NCBI GenBank assembly: GCA_945787595.1
Contig: CALZJV010000024.1
Location: 1 to 36,045, forward strand
Length of the DNA stretch: 36,045 nucleotides
Origin: an uncultured Desulfobacterales bacterium
Lineage (GTDB): Bacteria; Desulfobacterota; Desulfobacteria; Desulfobacterales; JAFDCJ01
Reading direction: 5' to 3'
The notes below the pieces were generated by a model, which worked only from the letters and a program-made list of their open reading frames with translations, did not search any database and was not told where the DNA came from. Shown here one piece after another: positions 1-9,350 of the stretch (position 1 is the stretch's first letter; each line of letters opens with the position of its first letter). Made by a program: the position numbers and the translations under genes.

Positions 1-777
1 ATGAGCGGAGAAATATATATGGCTGCAGTCGGCGCACTAGCATACGAAAAAAGACTGCAAATAATTTCAAACAACCTCGCGAATTCCAACACAGTTGGCT
101 ATAAACAGGACCACGGCCAGTTTCAAATTTCAGATTTATCTGCTTTTCCGAAAGAATCCACTCAAAATAACGATGAATTGAACACATCGCAGGCTGATCT
201 GTTCTGGAATCAGTTTAATGTATATACCGATCATAGCAGCGGGAGTTTAAAAAATACCGGCAATGATTTAGATCTAGCTCTGGTCGGAAAAGGTTTCTTC
301 TGTGTTCAGACACCAGACGGCACGCATTATACCCGTAAGGGCGATTTTACGCTCAACGCAGATGGTGTCCTCGTTACTCGTAGCGGGTTGCCGGTGTTGG
401 GGGAAGGTGGGGAGATATCGGTAGACAACAAAGAAAATCCCAATCAGCATAAGAAATTTTCAGTGGACGAGGAGGGCAATATAAGCGTGGACGGCAACCA
501 GATAGGCAGCCTTCGACTCGTCGACTTTCCACAACCATACAACCTTACCAAGGTGGGTGAGGCGTTATTCAAACCTTCGGATTCCGGGTTGGGCGAAACC
601 CAGGCCGAAGATGTAAGAGTTAGCCAGGGATTTATCGAACTTTCCAACGTTGACGCCGTCAAAATGATGACGGAAATGATCGAGGTACTGCGCGGCTATG
701 AGTCCTATCAAAAAATAATTCGATCCGTAGATGAAGTCAACTCAAGGGCTATTAACGAAATTGGTAAGATGACTTAA
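1..777 (+). CDS. flgF: Flagellar basal-body rod protein FlgF
   Basis: FlgF is a proximal-rod subunit of the flagellar axle, exported by the flagellar type III apparatus and polymerised in the periplasm. The 258-aa protein has the N-terminal rod signature ISNNLANSNTVGYK near residues 22-35 and the C-terminal rod/hook helix near 215-245 (VDAVKMMTEMIEVLRGYESY). Both termini form the coiled coil shared by all axial proteins. The length is normal for the family. It opens on the first base of the window, and the N-terminus (MSGEIYMAA) matches the usual FlgF opening, so it is probably complete although its upstream region cannot be seen. flgG follows after 228 bp. Confidence 0.93.
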   Translation: MSGEIYMAAVGALAYEKRLQIISNNLANSNTVGYKQDHGQFQISDLSAFPKESTQNNDELNTSQADLFWNQFNVYTDHSSGSLKNTGNDLDLALVGKGFFCVQTPDGTHYTRKGDFTLNADGVLVTRSGLPVLGEGGEISVDNKENPNQHKKFSVDEEGNISVDGNQIGSLRLVDFPQPYNLTKVGEALFKPSDSGLGETQAEDVRVSQGFIELSNVDAVKMMTEMIEVLRGYESYQKIIRSVDEVNSRAINEIGKMT

Positions 778-1005
778 ACTGAGCGGTTCAGGGTACCAAG
801 TTTAAAGGTTACAACCGATTGATTATGCTCACAATATTAATCAAAATCTGGAAAAAACATCATGCCTTATAGAGCGGAACGGATGTATAACCAGATAAAG
901 ACACGATCTTTTTGATACGTGTTTTCCGGGTTTCTTCAGCCCTGAACTACATAACCTTGATTATAACACCCGGACCCAGACAATCAATTAATAATAGGAG
1001 GGTAA

Positions 1006-1794
1006 ATGATACGCAGCTTATGGACTTCAGCAACCGGTATGCAGGCACAGGCATTAAATCTCGATGTCATTTCAAACAACCTGGCCAATGTAAACACCTC
1101 GGGATTCAAAAAAAGTCGCGCCGAATTTCAGGATTTATTATATGAAACCATTAAGCCTGCGGGAACTTCTTCCAGCCAGGACACCCAGGTGCCTGCGGGC
1201 ATTCAACTGGGACATGGTACCCGGCCATCCACTGTGCTGAAAATATTTTCCCAAGGGAATATGGAAAACACCCAGAATGAGCTTGACCTGGCGATCGAAG
1301 GCGATGGATTTTTTCAAATAACTCTTCCCAACGGTGAGACGGCCTATACACGGGACGGGGCTTTTAAACTGGACAGTGACGGTCGCATCGTAAATTCCGA
1401 TGGATTTACCTTGGAACCGGAGATTGCGATTCCCTCGGATGCCTTGTCAATTTCAGTGGGAATGGATGGAACGGTTTCTGTGCTGCAAGCCGGCGATAGC
1501 ACCCCTAGTGAGGTCGGCACCATTGAATTGGCCCGCTTCGTCAATTCCGCCGGATTGATCAGTATGGGCAAAAATTTATTCATAACATCAGAGGCATCTG
1601 GAGATGAAATGATCAGCACTGCCGGAGAAGACGGATTGGGTACCTTGGCCCAGGGATTTCTGGAAATGTCAAATGTCAGTGTTGTGGATGAGATGGTAAA
1701 TATGATCACTGCTCAGAGAGCATACGAATCGAACAGCAAAGCCATCCAGGCCGCTGATGACATGCTGCAATTGGCCAACAATGTTAAACGATAA
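1006..1794 (+). CDS. flgG: Flagellar distal rod protein FlgG
   Basis: FlgG builds the distal rod that passes through the P and L rings. The 262-aa protein starts [15 protein letters not shown], carries [17 protein letters not shown] near residues 21-37, and ends with the conserved C-terminal helix containing [17 protein letters not shown] strong ribosome site (ATAGGAGGGTAA) lies directly before the ATG. The 228-bp gap after flgF has no clear promoter that I can defend. flgA follows 8 bp after the stop, so flgG heads the tight flgGAHIJ run. Confidence 0.96.
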   Translation: MIRSLWTSATGMQAQALNLDVISNNLANVNTSGFKKSRAEFQDLLYETIKPAGTSSSQDTQVPAGIQLGHGTRPSTVLKIFSQGNMENTQNELDLAIEGDGFFQITLPNGETAYTRDGAFKLDSDGRIVNSDGFTLEPEIAIPSDALSISVGMDGTVSVLQAGDSTPSEVGTIELARFVNSAGLISMGKNLFITSEASGDEMISTAGEDGLGTLAQGFLEMSNVSVVDEMVNMITAQRAYESNSKAIQAADDMLQLANNVKR

Positions 1795-1802
1795 AGAATC
1801 GA

Positions 1803-2807
1803 ATGAAACCATCAAATTACAAATATCGAGCCCATAGACGCCTGCTTCCGATCATTATTTTTCTGCTGGTATTTATTTCGGGAATAACCTGGGAAGCTGA
1901 TGCAGCTGATTTGACCCGGATCAGAATTCTACCGAAAGTTCAGATCAATGAAGAGAATATCCTGCTGGGCAGGATCGCCGAGGTCGATGGCGATGATCCG
2001 CTCCTGGTTCAAAAATTGAGCAGTATCGTGGTTGCACGGGCACCTCTGCCGGGGAGGTCGCGCACACTGGGACAACAGGCTTTTAAACTTCGCTTGAAAC
2101 AAAACGGGATCAATTTGTCTAAACTGGTGCTGCATATTCCCGCCAAAGTTGTCGTTACGCGCAATTTTATCGAGGTCAGCCGAGAAAAAATTAAAATGCT
2201 GGTATCCGATTATATCCAAAAAAATATATTAAAGGATCATTCTGATGGCAGCATCAAAGATATACAGGTTACAGACAGCCTGCAGCTGCCCAATGGCCGA
2301 ATAACCTTTAAAGTAGTACCGCCCCGCAACAGAGAATTGTTGGGGCAAATCCCGTTTTCGGTTCATTTTGATGTAAACGGCAAGTTCTACAAACGAGTCT
2401 GGGCCACCGCCACGGTGGAAGTGCTGGCTGAAGTAGTGATAACCAAAAAACCAATGGGAAGACATAAACCGATTACTGAAGATGATATCGAGTTGTTAAA
2501 AATGGACTTGGCCAATTTGCCATCCGGCGTGGTCACCGACCCGGAAGCGGTTCTCGGAAAGCGAACGAGAAGAGCAATTGGCGCCAAAACCGTACTGAGA
2601 AACGATTTGGTAGAATTCCCGCCGCTGGTGAAACGCGGAGACGTGGTGGTCATTATCGCCGAATCCGGCGGGTTGAAAATAACCGCCCTGGGGCAAGTCA
2701 AAAAAAAAGGAAGACTCGGTGAGAGCATCCCGGTAATAAATTTTGACTCCAAAAAGATTATTTATGCCCGGGTGCTGGATTCCAGTACGGTGAAGGTTGA
2801 ATTTTAA
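1803..2807 (+). CDS. flgA: Flagellar P-ring assembly chaperone FlgA
   Basis: FlgA is the periplasmic chaperone needed for FlgI to polymerise into the P ring. The 334-aa protein has a basic N-terminus followed by a hydrophobic signal segment (about residues 15-33). The C-terminal half has the SAF-like and FlgA chaperone domains, with the characteristic VITKKPMGRHKPITEDDIELLKMDL-type segment near 213-237 and the tail in which the base is made (TALGQVKKKGRLGESIPV region, about 292-310). It is longer than the roughly 220 aa of the enterobacterial protein because of an extra N-terminal domain, as is common in delta-proteobacteria. It sits between flgG (8-bp gap) and flgH (26-bp gap). Confidence 0.9.
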   Translation: MKPSNYKYRAHRRLLPIIIFLLVFISGITWEADAADLTRIRILPKVQINEENILLGRIAEVDGDDPLLVQKLSSIVVARAPLPGRSRTLGQQAFKLRLKQNGINLSKLVLHIPAKVVVTRNFIEVSREKIKMLVSDYIQKNILKDHSDGSIKDIQVTDSLQLPNGRITFKVVPPRNRELLGQIPFSVHFDVNGKFYKRVWATATVEVLAEVVITKKPMGRHKPITEDDIELLKMDLANLPSGVVTDPEAVLGKRTRRAIGAKTVLRNDLVEFPPLVKRGDVVVIIAESGGLKITALGQVKKKGRLGESIPVINFDSKKIIYARVLDSSTVKVEF

Positions 2808-2833
2808 ACAACAACAGGAGCAGATAAAGCAAA

Positions 2834-3592
2834 ATGAATATAACACCAATTCGTTTAACAACCGCTGTTTTCACCGTAATTCTGATCATCGGAATCGCCG
2901 GATGTGCGGGTAGCCGGAACAGTATTCAACCGGCACTACAGAAAATGCAGGCCCAAGAAGAGATGGCACCTCATGCGGCACGCGAACCATCCTTGGGCAA
3001 TGATGGATCCCTTTGGCAGGTGCGCAGCTCCCTGAACGGAATGTTCATTGATACCAAGGCGCGTAATGTCGGAGATATCGTAACGGTTGAAATTGATGAA
3101 TCTGCCAAGGCATCAAACAAAGCCAATACTGAAACCGGACGCAACTCAAGCCTTGAAGCCGGCATTGAAAAGTTATTTGGATTAGAAGACTGGTGGCAAA
3201 ATGTGGTGTTGCCTAAAATCAATGATGATTTGCCCACCATCGATCCTTTCGGGAATCCTTCGGTCAAAGGTAGTATGAAAAGTAACTTTGCAGGTGACGG
3301 GGCAACGACTCGAAGCGGCACATTATCGGCCTTTATTACTTGCAGCGTCGTCGATGTCATGCCCAACGGGAATTTGAAAATTGTGGGGACCCGGGAAGTT
3401 ATGGTTAATAACGAAAACCAGTTAATCATTTTATCAGGGATTATCCGGCCCCGTGACATTTCCGATGAAAATGTCATCATGTCGACCTTCATTTCCAACG
3501 CCAAAATTGCATACAGTGGTTCCGGCATCGTGGATGATCGCCAACGTCCGGGATGGCTCGCCAATTTGCTGAATAACGTCTGGCCATTTTAA
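2834..3592 (+). CDS. flgH: Flagellar L-ring lipoprotein FlgH
   Basis: FlgH forms the outer-membrane L ring around the rod. The 252-aa protein has a lipoprotein signal peptide with lipobox IAGC at about residues 21-24, predicting lipidation at Cys24. The mature protein carries the family core: SLWQ near 55, DIVTVEIDESAKASNKA near 76-92, the Gly/Ser-rich FAGDGATTRSGTLSA segment near 151-165, and the conserved C-terminal block with LSGIIRPRDIS near 196-206. The nearest strong purine stretch (ACAGGAGCAG) lies rather far from the ATG, so translation may be partly coupled to flgA. flgI follows. Confidence 0.94.
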   Translation: MNITPIRLTTAVFTVILIIGIAGCAGSRNSIQPALQKMQAQEEMAPHAAREPSLGNDGSLWQVRSSLNGMFIDTKARNVGDIVTVEIDESAKASNKANTETGRNSSLEAGIEKLFGLEDWWQNVVLPKINDDLPTIDPFGNPSVKGSMKSNFAGDGATTRSGTLSAFITCSVVDVMPNGNLKIVGTREVMVNNENQLIILSGIIRPRDISDENVIMSTFISNAKIAYSGSGIVDDRQRPGWLANLLNNVWPF

Positions 3593-3620
3593 AGTACTCA
3601 AGGTGCTGGATTAAATCACC

Positions 3621-4760
3621 ATGGTTGTTTCAAATTTATTTGATAAAATGAAAGTCACAACTATTATTGCTTGGGTCTTAACCCTAACGGTCTTTTTCTG
3701 TTTTAATGGAAAGGCTTTTGGCGTACGAATCAAAGATATTGCGGATATCAAAGGTGTTCGTCAGAATCAACTGGTTGGATACGGACTCATTGTCGGTCTG
3801 GATGGAACCGGTGACAGTGCCAGCGCCATATTTACAATCCAATCCATGGCCAGCATGCTGGAGAAGATGGGGGTAACGGTTAAAGCTGAAGACATTCAGG
3901 TGGATAATGTTGCTGCTGTCATGGTGACGGCCGATTTGCCGCCGTTTGCACGCACGGGAAGCAGAATCGATGTTCTCGTCAGTTCGATAGGTGATGCTGA
4001 AAACCTCCAGGGTGGCACCCTGCTTTTTACGCCATTAAAAGCTGCTGATCAACAGGTGTATGCCGTTGCGCAGGGACCCATCAGCACTGGCGGTTTTGCT
4101 GTTGGTGGCGCTTCCGGCTCCGGGGTGCAGAAAAATTTTCCCACGGTGGGAAGGGTTGTTAACGGCGCTTTAATTGAAAAAGAGATTCCCAATAATTTCA
4201 ATCAGAAACAATCGTTGACCTTAACACTGCATAGTCCCGATTTCACCACTTCGTCCAGGGTGGCCCGGGCCATCAACATCGCCTTTTATGACCAAATTGC
4301 CCGGACTCATGATGCTGGTACCATTGAGGTCAAAGTCCCTGAAAAATACGTGGGCAATGTGGTGGCGCTGGTAACGATGATAGAAAGTTTGGGTGTCACA
4401 CCGGACACGGTATCCAAGGTGATTATCAACGAACGCACCGGAACCGTAATTATGGGTGAAAATGTTAGAATATCAACCGTTGCGATTGCCCACGGGAATT
4501 TGAGTATCGAAATCACGGAAGATTCCAGAGTTTCCCAGCCATTGCCTTTTTCTCCGGGAGGCGAAACAGTGGTGACGCCGGATTCAGGAGTTATTGTTCA
4601 AGAAGGTAACAATCCGATATTTCTGGTTAATTCTGGCGTTAGTATTGCCACGGTTGTCAAGGCTTTAAATGCGCTGGGCGTTTCCCCACGTGATCTGATT
4701 GCCATTTTTCAAGCGCTAAAAGCCGCAGGCGCCCTGCAGGCTGAATTGGAGATTATGTAA
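3621..4760 (+). CDS. flgI: Flagellar P-ring protein FlgI
   Basis: FlgI is the periplasmic subunit of the peptidoglycan-associated P ring. The 379-aa protein has a signal peptide (hydrophobic core about residues 14-30, likely cleavage near KAFG). The typical mature N-terminus is VRIKDIADIKGVRQNQLVGY, followed by GLIVGLDGTGDS. Other family blocks are GGTLLFTPLKAADQQVYAVA near 133-152 and the C-terminal LNALGVSPRDLIAIFQALKAAGAL. The ribosome site before 3621 is weak. An internal ATG at 3648 would also leave a signal peptide but has no better site, so the longer start is kept. Its TAA overlaps the flgJ ATG (TAATG), indicating coupled translation. Confidence 0.95.
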   Translation: MVVSNLFDKMKVTTIIAWVLTLTVFFCFNGKAFGVRIKDIADIKGVRQNQLVGYGLIVGLDGTGDSASAIFTIQSMASMLEKMGVTVKAEDIQVDNVAAVMVTADLPPFARTGSRIDVLVSSIGDAENLQGGTLLFTPLKAADQQVYAVAQGPISTGGFAVGGASGSGVQKNFPTVGRVVNGALIEKEIPNNFNQKQSLTLTLHSPDFTTSSRVARAINIAFYDQIARTHDAGTIEVKVPEKYVGNVVALVTMIESLGVTPDTVSKVIINERTGTVIMGENVRISTVAIAHGNLSIEITEDSRVSQPLPFSPGGETVVTPDSGVIVQEGNNPIFLVNSGVSIATVVKALNALGVSPRDLIAIFQALKAAGALQAELEIM

Positions 4761-5158
4761 TGGCTAATAAAGTTCTGCCGGCTTCGCCGGTAATGGTCCC
4801 TGTAAATCAAATTTATCAGAATCAAAGGATCGGCAATAGCTTAAAAACCATAAGTAATCATACAACCGATAAAGATGATCCGAGACTTGATGCAGCCTGT
4901 GCGGAAATGGAGTCCCTTTTTCTTGCTCACCTTCTCAAGGAGATGCGTGCCACCGTTGAAAAATCCGGCTTTATCGATGGCGGTCAGGCCGAAGAAATTT
5001 TTACCTCCCTGCTGGATGTGGAATTATCGAAAAAGATGTCTGCGGCCGGCGGCATCGGCTTATCCGCTATTTTGCTGGAGCAACTGGGTGGAAAGGCGCC
5101 AAGAAATGATAACCCAGATTCGGGGCGAATTGAAGAAATCCTTAAAAGAAAACCCTAA
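4760..5158 (+). CDS. flgJ: Rod-binding protein FlgJ, N-terminal domain only
   Basis: This is the rod-cap or scaffold half of FlgJ. At 132 aa it holds only the rod-binding domain (about residues 38-112: ACAEMESLFLAHLLKEMRAT, then GGQAEEIFTSLLDVELSKKM). It lacks the C-terminal muramidase domain found in the roughly 310-aa enterobacterial protein, so another lytic enzyme must open the wall for rod passage; none is in the window. Domain-only FlgJ is common in delta-proteobacteria. The start codon overlaps the flgI stop. A FliA-like promoter overlaps its 3' end, ahead of flgN. Confidence 0.88.
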   Translation: MANKVLPASPVMVPVNQIYQNQRIGNSLKTISNHTTDKDDPRLDAACAEMESLFLAHLLKEMRATVEKSGFIDGGQAEEIFTSLLDVELSKKMSAAGGIGLSAILLEQLGGKAPRNDNPDSGRIEEILKRKP

Positions 5159-5183
5159 AGTTCTTGCTTTTTTCAACCGATAA
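5156..5183 (+). promoter_or_regulatory. Candidate FliA (sigma-28) promoter for flgN
   Basis: TAAAG at 5156-5160, then 15 bp, then ACCGATAA at 5176-5183. The family consensus is TAAA or TCAAG, about 14-15 bp, GCCGATAA; the -10 differs by one base. It lies 40 bp before flgN, where flgM-flgN class-III promoters are often found. Inferred from sequence match only. Confidence 0.4.
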
Positions 5184-5222
5184 TAAATCCATGGTATTGC
5201 GCTTGAAGCAGGAAATCCAAAC

Positions 5223-5729
5223 ATGAAAATGGACCAAATGATTAATCAGTTGTTACGTGTTCTTGAACGGGAAAGCGGACTTTACCGGTCCATTTTGACG
5301 GTGATTGACAAAGAATGCAAAGCTGCTGTTCGGTCGGACTTAAATGCCTTAACCAAAGCAGGAGAAGAGAAAGAAAGTATTCTGGTGAAGCTTCGGTTAA
5401 TTGAAGAACAACGAATCCGACTGGTAAGGGAGATGGCGGAAGCTTTGGGGTACCCCCCACGGGATTTCACCATTACCATGATTTCTCAGCTGGTAGGCGA
5501 ACCATTCGCCGGATGGCTAAGTCAGGCCGGCACTGACCTGACGACTGTGCTGAATACTGTGAAAAAGGCAAATCACCGGAACAAGCAGTTATTTGACCAT
5601 TCCCTAGAGCTTTTACGGGGTTCATTCAATCTTTTAAGCGAGTTGACGCGATCCGATATGGTCTACTACCGTACGGGCAATATTCAGAAAAACTATCAAA
5701 CCGGAAAATGTGTGAATGGTGAAATTTAA
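5223..5729 (+). CDS. flgN: Flagellar export chaperone FlgN
   Basis: FlgN binds the C-termini of FlgK and FlgL in the cytoplasm and delivers them to the export gate. The 168-aa protein is almost wholly helical and shows the loose FlgN pattern: a long charged coiled coil (about residues 5-75, with ALTKAGEEKESILVKLRLIE), a second helix pair, and the YYRTGNIQKNYQTG tail near 148-161. Length and position after flgJ fit. The usual flgM (anti-FliA) gene normally found between flgJ and flgN is absent here. Its clients flgK and flgL lie 7 kb downstream, beyond the chemotaxis genes. Confidence 0.8.
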   Translation: MKMDQMINQLLRVLERESGLYRSILTVIDKECKAAVRSDLNALTKAGEEKESILVKLRLIEEQRIRLVREMAEALGYPPRDFTITMISQLVGEPFAGWLSQAGTDLTTVLNTVKKANHRNKQLFDHSLELLRGSFNLLSELTRSDMVYYRTGNIQKNYQTGKCVNGEI

Positions 5730-5793
5730 CTGTTGCATATTGTTGATTCAATGCAAATGGGACTGGTAAAACAAAGGAGTCAAAATATACTAG

Positions 5794-8388
5794 ATGGCTA
5801 AAAAAAACCAAGAAGTTATCAAGGCATTAAAAAAATTAGCAGAAGACATTGATAACGTCGGTTTAAATGACTCCGACGCCTGGCAGAGAATAAGCGGCGA
5901 ATTTGAAAATGCTATTATATCTGTGCCGGAAAAGAAGGAAAAGTTGAAGGTCCTTCTTACCCTTGTTTTCCAGGGGTTTGAGCACATGGGCAATCAAACC
6001 GCTAATGATCCCCTGGCACTGGTGGATGCCATATGGCAGGGACTTAATGCAGTCGAACAATGCTTAACCGCTCAGCCCGACCATAAAAAGCTAATCGATG
6101 AATCCCGGCAGAAACTGGAGGATTTGTTTGAATTGGCTGCAAATGCCAGTGAGGGTGAGTCATCGCTGCAAATCGAAGAGCCAGCTCAACTCGCCATTGA
6201 AACTCTGGATGATGCGGCCACCTTTCTCATTCAACTTGAACCCGGCAATGCGGCCGAGTTACTCAATTTGCGAGACTCTTTACTGCGCCTTTCCGGAGGC
6301 AATGAAGGCCCGGAGCACGGTCGCGAATGCATTGCCCGGGTAGTCGAGAAAATAGACCAGCTGGATGAAGGTGGCACTACTGCTACGGACGAAACTCTCA
6401 ACGAGATTGGATTTCTTTTGGAAGAGGCCATGGAAGCGATGGAAACCGACGGCACCACTCCTAAAACACCCGATGCATCTGATACAGAGCCAGATAAAGA
6501 AGAGACGGATGATGGCGGCGAAACCAACCATATGCCCGAGGATGTGGATGCGGAGCTCCTCGGCGAGTTTATTGCTGAAGGTAGTGATTTAATTGAAAAC
6601 GCTGAAGAGGCCCTCTTGACTCTCGAGACCAATCCTGAGGACATAGAATCCGTTGGGACTGTTTTCCGTGCTTTTCACACCGTCAAAGGGACAGCGGCTT
6701 TTCTTGAGCTTTCCTTGATTTCAGAACTGGGCCATCACGCGGAATCTCTGCTGAGCCGGGTGCGTGACGGCGATATCCGTTACAGCGGAGGCTATGCGGA
6801 TTTATCTTTACGAGCCCTTGATATGATCAAGGATCTTATCACGCGGGTTCAGGTTGCATTGACCGGAGATCCGTTGCTAAAACCGAGGGGCTACGACGAA
6901 TTGGTCAAGGTGTTGGCGAATCCCGAAGCTGCGGGGATTTCAGAGGAAAGCGATGGTGTTGCCGCCCCGAGAGTCGGTGACATGCTGGTGGCACAGAAAA
7001 AGCTGGAAAGAGAGAAGGTAGAAGAGGCTGCCGATGCCCATCCCGATGAAAAACTCGGTGTTGCGCTGGTTAAGTCTAATGCGGCCAGTGTAAAGGATGT
7101 GGGGCAGGCACTACGTGCTCAAAAACGTATTAAAAGCAGCTCCCCGGTGATGGATTCCTCTGTGCGAGTCAGCACTCAGCGCATGGACCGTTTGATTGAC
7201 ATGGTGGGTGAACTGGTAATTGCCCATTCGATGATTGCTCAGGACAATCTGATAAGTAACAGTGACAACCATGACCTCGCAAAAAAGGTTGCGCATACCA
7301 GCAAGATTATACGGGAATTGCAGGATGTCAGCATGTCGATGCGCATGGTGCCACTCAAAGCCACCTTCAACAAAATGGCCCGTCTGGTCAGGGATGTCTC
7401 CCGCAAAGTGGGCAAGAATGTCAACTTGGTGACCGAAGGCGAAGACACGGAAATCGATCGTAATCTGGTCAATATAATTAATGACCCTCTGGTTCACATG
7501 GTACGCAATGCCGTGGATCACGGCATTGAAATGCCTGAGGAACGTCAACAAACGGGCAAACCAGAATACGGGGATGTCCAATTGTTGGCGTATCATTCGG
7601 CCGGTAGCGTGGTGGTTGAGATTCGAGACGATGGCAGAGGCCTCGACCGGGATGTGATACTGGCCAAAGCCCGTGAAAAAGGCTTGATCGGGGCCTCATC
7701 TGATAACAATGATCGTTCGCTGAGTGACCGTGAGATCTTCAATATGATTTTTGCCCCTGGATTTTCCACCGCCCAGGTTGTCACCGATGTTTCGGGACGG
7801 GGGGTCGGGATGGATGTCGTTAAAAAAAACATTGAATCGCTTCGCGGCCAGGTGGAAATTAAATCCGAGCTTGGCCGGGGCAGCGTTTTTAGAATGAGTC
7901 TTCCCCTCACTCTGGCAATCATCGACGGAATGGTTGTTCGGGTGGGATGTGAAACTTATGTCATTCCGACGATATCGATTGTTCGTTCAATTAATCCGGT
8001 TGCCGGAGATTTGTCAACAGTGCTCCAGCATGGAGAGATGCTGACACTTAAAGATGGTCTTATTCCTTTATATAGGATGGCCCATCTCTATCATATTGAA
8101 GATGCAAAGGATGATCCCGATGATACAGTGATTGTCATCGTGGAGGATGAAGAACGACGTGCCGGGCTGGTCATTGATGAACTCATCGGCCGGCAGCAAG
8201 TCGTGATTAAGTCCCTGGGGGAGACCATGAAGGATATCCCCGGAATATCCGGCGGCGCTATTATGCCCGATGGTCGTGTCGGTTTGATTATTGATGTTGG
8301 CGGGCTGGTTAGATTAGCAAGTTGCGGACAGGACGGGGAAGTCCGTGAAGAGCTGGAAACAGGTTCCGATCAGAGTTTAGCTGCGTAA
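5794..8388 (+). CDS. cheA: Chemotaxis histidine kinase CheA with long N-terminal extension
   Basis: CheA autophosphorylates and passes phosphate to CheY and CheB. The 864-aa protein shows, in order, a helical, acidic N-terminal extension of unknown role (1-245), an HPt domain with phospho-accepting His295 in AFHTVKGTAAFL, and a segment (about 392-446) resembling two short MshEN/GspE-N-like repeats (VGDMLVAQKKL... and LGVALVKSN...). Then come the dimerisation helices (about 455-520), the HATPase domain with N box (HMVRNAVDHG, 568-577), G1 (DDGRGLD, 612-618) and G2 (GRGVGMDVV, 668-676), and a C-terminal CheW-like domain (about 705-845). No typical P2 CheY-binding domain is obvious. It starts after a modest site (ACAAAGGAGT) and heads the che block. 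Confidence 0.95.
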   Translation: MAKKNQEVIKALKKLAEDIDNVGLNDSDAWQRISGEFENAIISVPEKKEKLKVLLTLVFQGFEHMGNQTANDPLALVDAIWQGLNAVEQCLTAQPDHKKLIDESRQKLEDLFELAANASEGESSLQIEEPAQLAIETLDDAATFLIQLEPGNAAELLNLRDSLLRLSGGNEGPEHGRECIARVVEKIDQLDEGGTTATDETLNEIGFLLEEAMEAMETDGTTPKTPDASDTEPDKEETDDGGETNHMPEDVDAELLGEFIAEGSDLIENAEEALLTLETNPEDIESVGTVFRAFHTVKGTAAFLELSLISELGHHAESLLSRVRDGDIRYSGGYADLSLRALDMIKDLITRVQVALTGDPLLKPRGYDELVKVLANPEAAGISEESDGVAAPRVGDMLVAQKKLEREKVEEAADAHPDEKLGVALVKSNAASVKDVGQALRAQKRIKSSSPVMDSSVRVSTQRMDRLIDMVGELVIAHSMIAQDNLISNSDNHDLAKKVAHTSKIIRELQDVSMSMRMVPLKATFNKMARLVRDVSRKVGKNVNLVTEGEDTEIDRNLVNIINDPLVHMVRNAVDHGIEMPEERQQTGKPEYGDVQLLAYHSAGSVVVEIRDDGRGLDRDVILAKAREKGLIGASSDNNDRSLSDREIFNMIFAPGFSTAQVVTDVSGRGVGMDVVKKNIESLRGQVEIKSELGRGSVFRMSLPLTLAIIDGMVVRVGCETYVIPTISIVRSINPVAGDLSTVLQHGEMLTLKDGLIPLYRMAHLYHIEDAKDDPDDTVIVIVEDEERRAGLVIDELIGRQQVVIKSLGETMKDIPGISGGAIMPDGRVGLIIDVGGLVRLASCGQDGEVREELETGSDQSLAA

Positions 8389-8506
8389 TAGGGTAGCGTT
8401 GAGATTGACGCAGATCACCTTTTACGAGAGATTCGTTGCCATTCAACCGGATACTGATACTTAGTCCCCGATGTTGATTATTTGTTTCTCATAGTAAAGG
8501 ACATTC

Positions 8507-9322
8507 ATGAATTTGATGACCATGCAACTGAGCCAAGACCAATTTAAAAAAATCTGTGAGATCGTCTATGGGGCTTGCGGCATCAACTTAAAGAAAGGTA
8601 AGGAAGCCCTGGTACGGGCACGTCTTATGAAACGCTTGCGGACCATGAAGGTTGCCAGCGTAAATGAGTATCTGAATTACATTGAAAGCAAGGAAGGAAG
8701 CCAAGAGCTGGCGTTTTTCATCGATGTAATGACCACCAACAAAACCAGCTTTTTCCGGGAATCAGAACACTTTAACTATTTGCGGGATCGAATTTTGCCT
8801 GAGCTGAAAGACCACAGACTGCGTTTCTGGAGTGCCGCCTGTTCATCCGGGGAGGAACCTTATACCCTGGCCATGTGGCTAAAGGAGCATATGCCGAGTA
8901 TTGACTCGAAAGATTTGCTGATCCTGGCAACGGATATATCAAGACGGATGCTGGAGAAGGCTCGTATCGCTGTGTATCCCCAGGAAACGCTGCAGAATCT
9001 ACCTTCACCGCAATATAAAAAATATTTCTCCAAGTTGAACGGTCAGCATTCTGGCAGCTTTCAAGTGATCAATGATGTTCGTAAGCTGGTTCGACTTTCA
9101 TGGCTAAACTTACTGGAATCATGGCCCATGAAGGGTCCATTTAACGTAATTTTCTGCCGTAATGTAATGATATATTTTGACAGACCTACCCAGCAGACAC
9201 TGATCAATCGCTTCTGGGAGTTGCTGGAACCGGGCGGTTATCTATTTGTCGGTCACTCAGAAGGTTTGTCGGCTATTAAACATAAATTTCGGTACATGCG
9301 ACCGGCTACTTATCGTAAGTAA
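8507..9322 (+). CDS. cheR: Chemoreceptor glutamate methyltransferase CheR
   Basis: CheR uses S-adenosylmethionine to methylate glutamates on chemoreceptors, opposing CheB in adaptation. The 271-aa protein has the helical N-terminal domain (about 1-85, ending TTNKTSFFRE) and the SAM-binding domain with SAACSSGEEPYT at 109-120 and the CRNVMIYFD motif near 218-226. Length is normal. An AAAGGA site precedes the ATG. A 118-bp gap separates it from cheA, and cheD follows 28 bp after the stop. Confidence 0.95.
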   Translation: MNLMTMQLSQDQFKKICEIVYGACGINLKKGKEALVRARLMKRLRTMKVASVNEYLNYIESKEGSQELAFFIDVMTTNKTSFFRESEHFNYLRDRILPELKDHRLRFWSAACSSGEEPYTLAMWLKEHMPSIDSKDLLILATDISRRMLEKARIAVYPQETLQNLPSPQYKKYFSKLNGQHSGSFQVINDVRKLVRLSWLNLLESWPMKGPFNVIFCRNVMIYFDRPTQQTLINRFWELLEPGGYLFVGHSEGLSAIKHKFRYMRPATYRK

Positions 9323-9350
9323 ACCTGAATACAGGTCTGGATTGAAATAG

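Noticed and set aside
780..1005. TAAAGG...ACCGATTG as a FliA promoter before flgG
   Set aside because: The spacer is only about 8 bp, far too short.
2971..3564. 197-codon minus-strand frame opposite flgH
   Set aside because: flgH on the + strand is certain; the antisense frame has no domain.
6231..6644. 137-codon Ser-rich minus-strand frame inside cheA
   Set aside because: Antisense shadow of acidic coding sequence, without a start signal.
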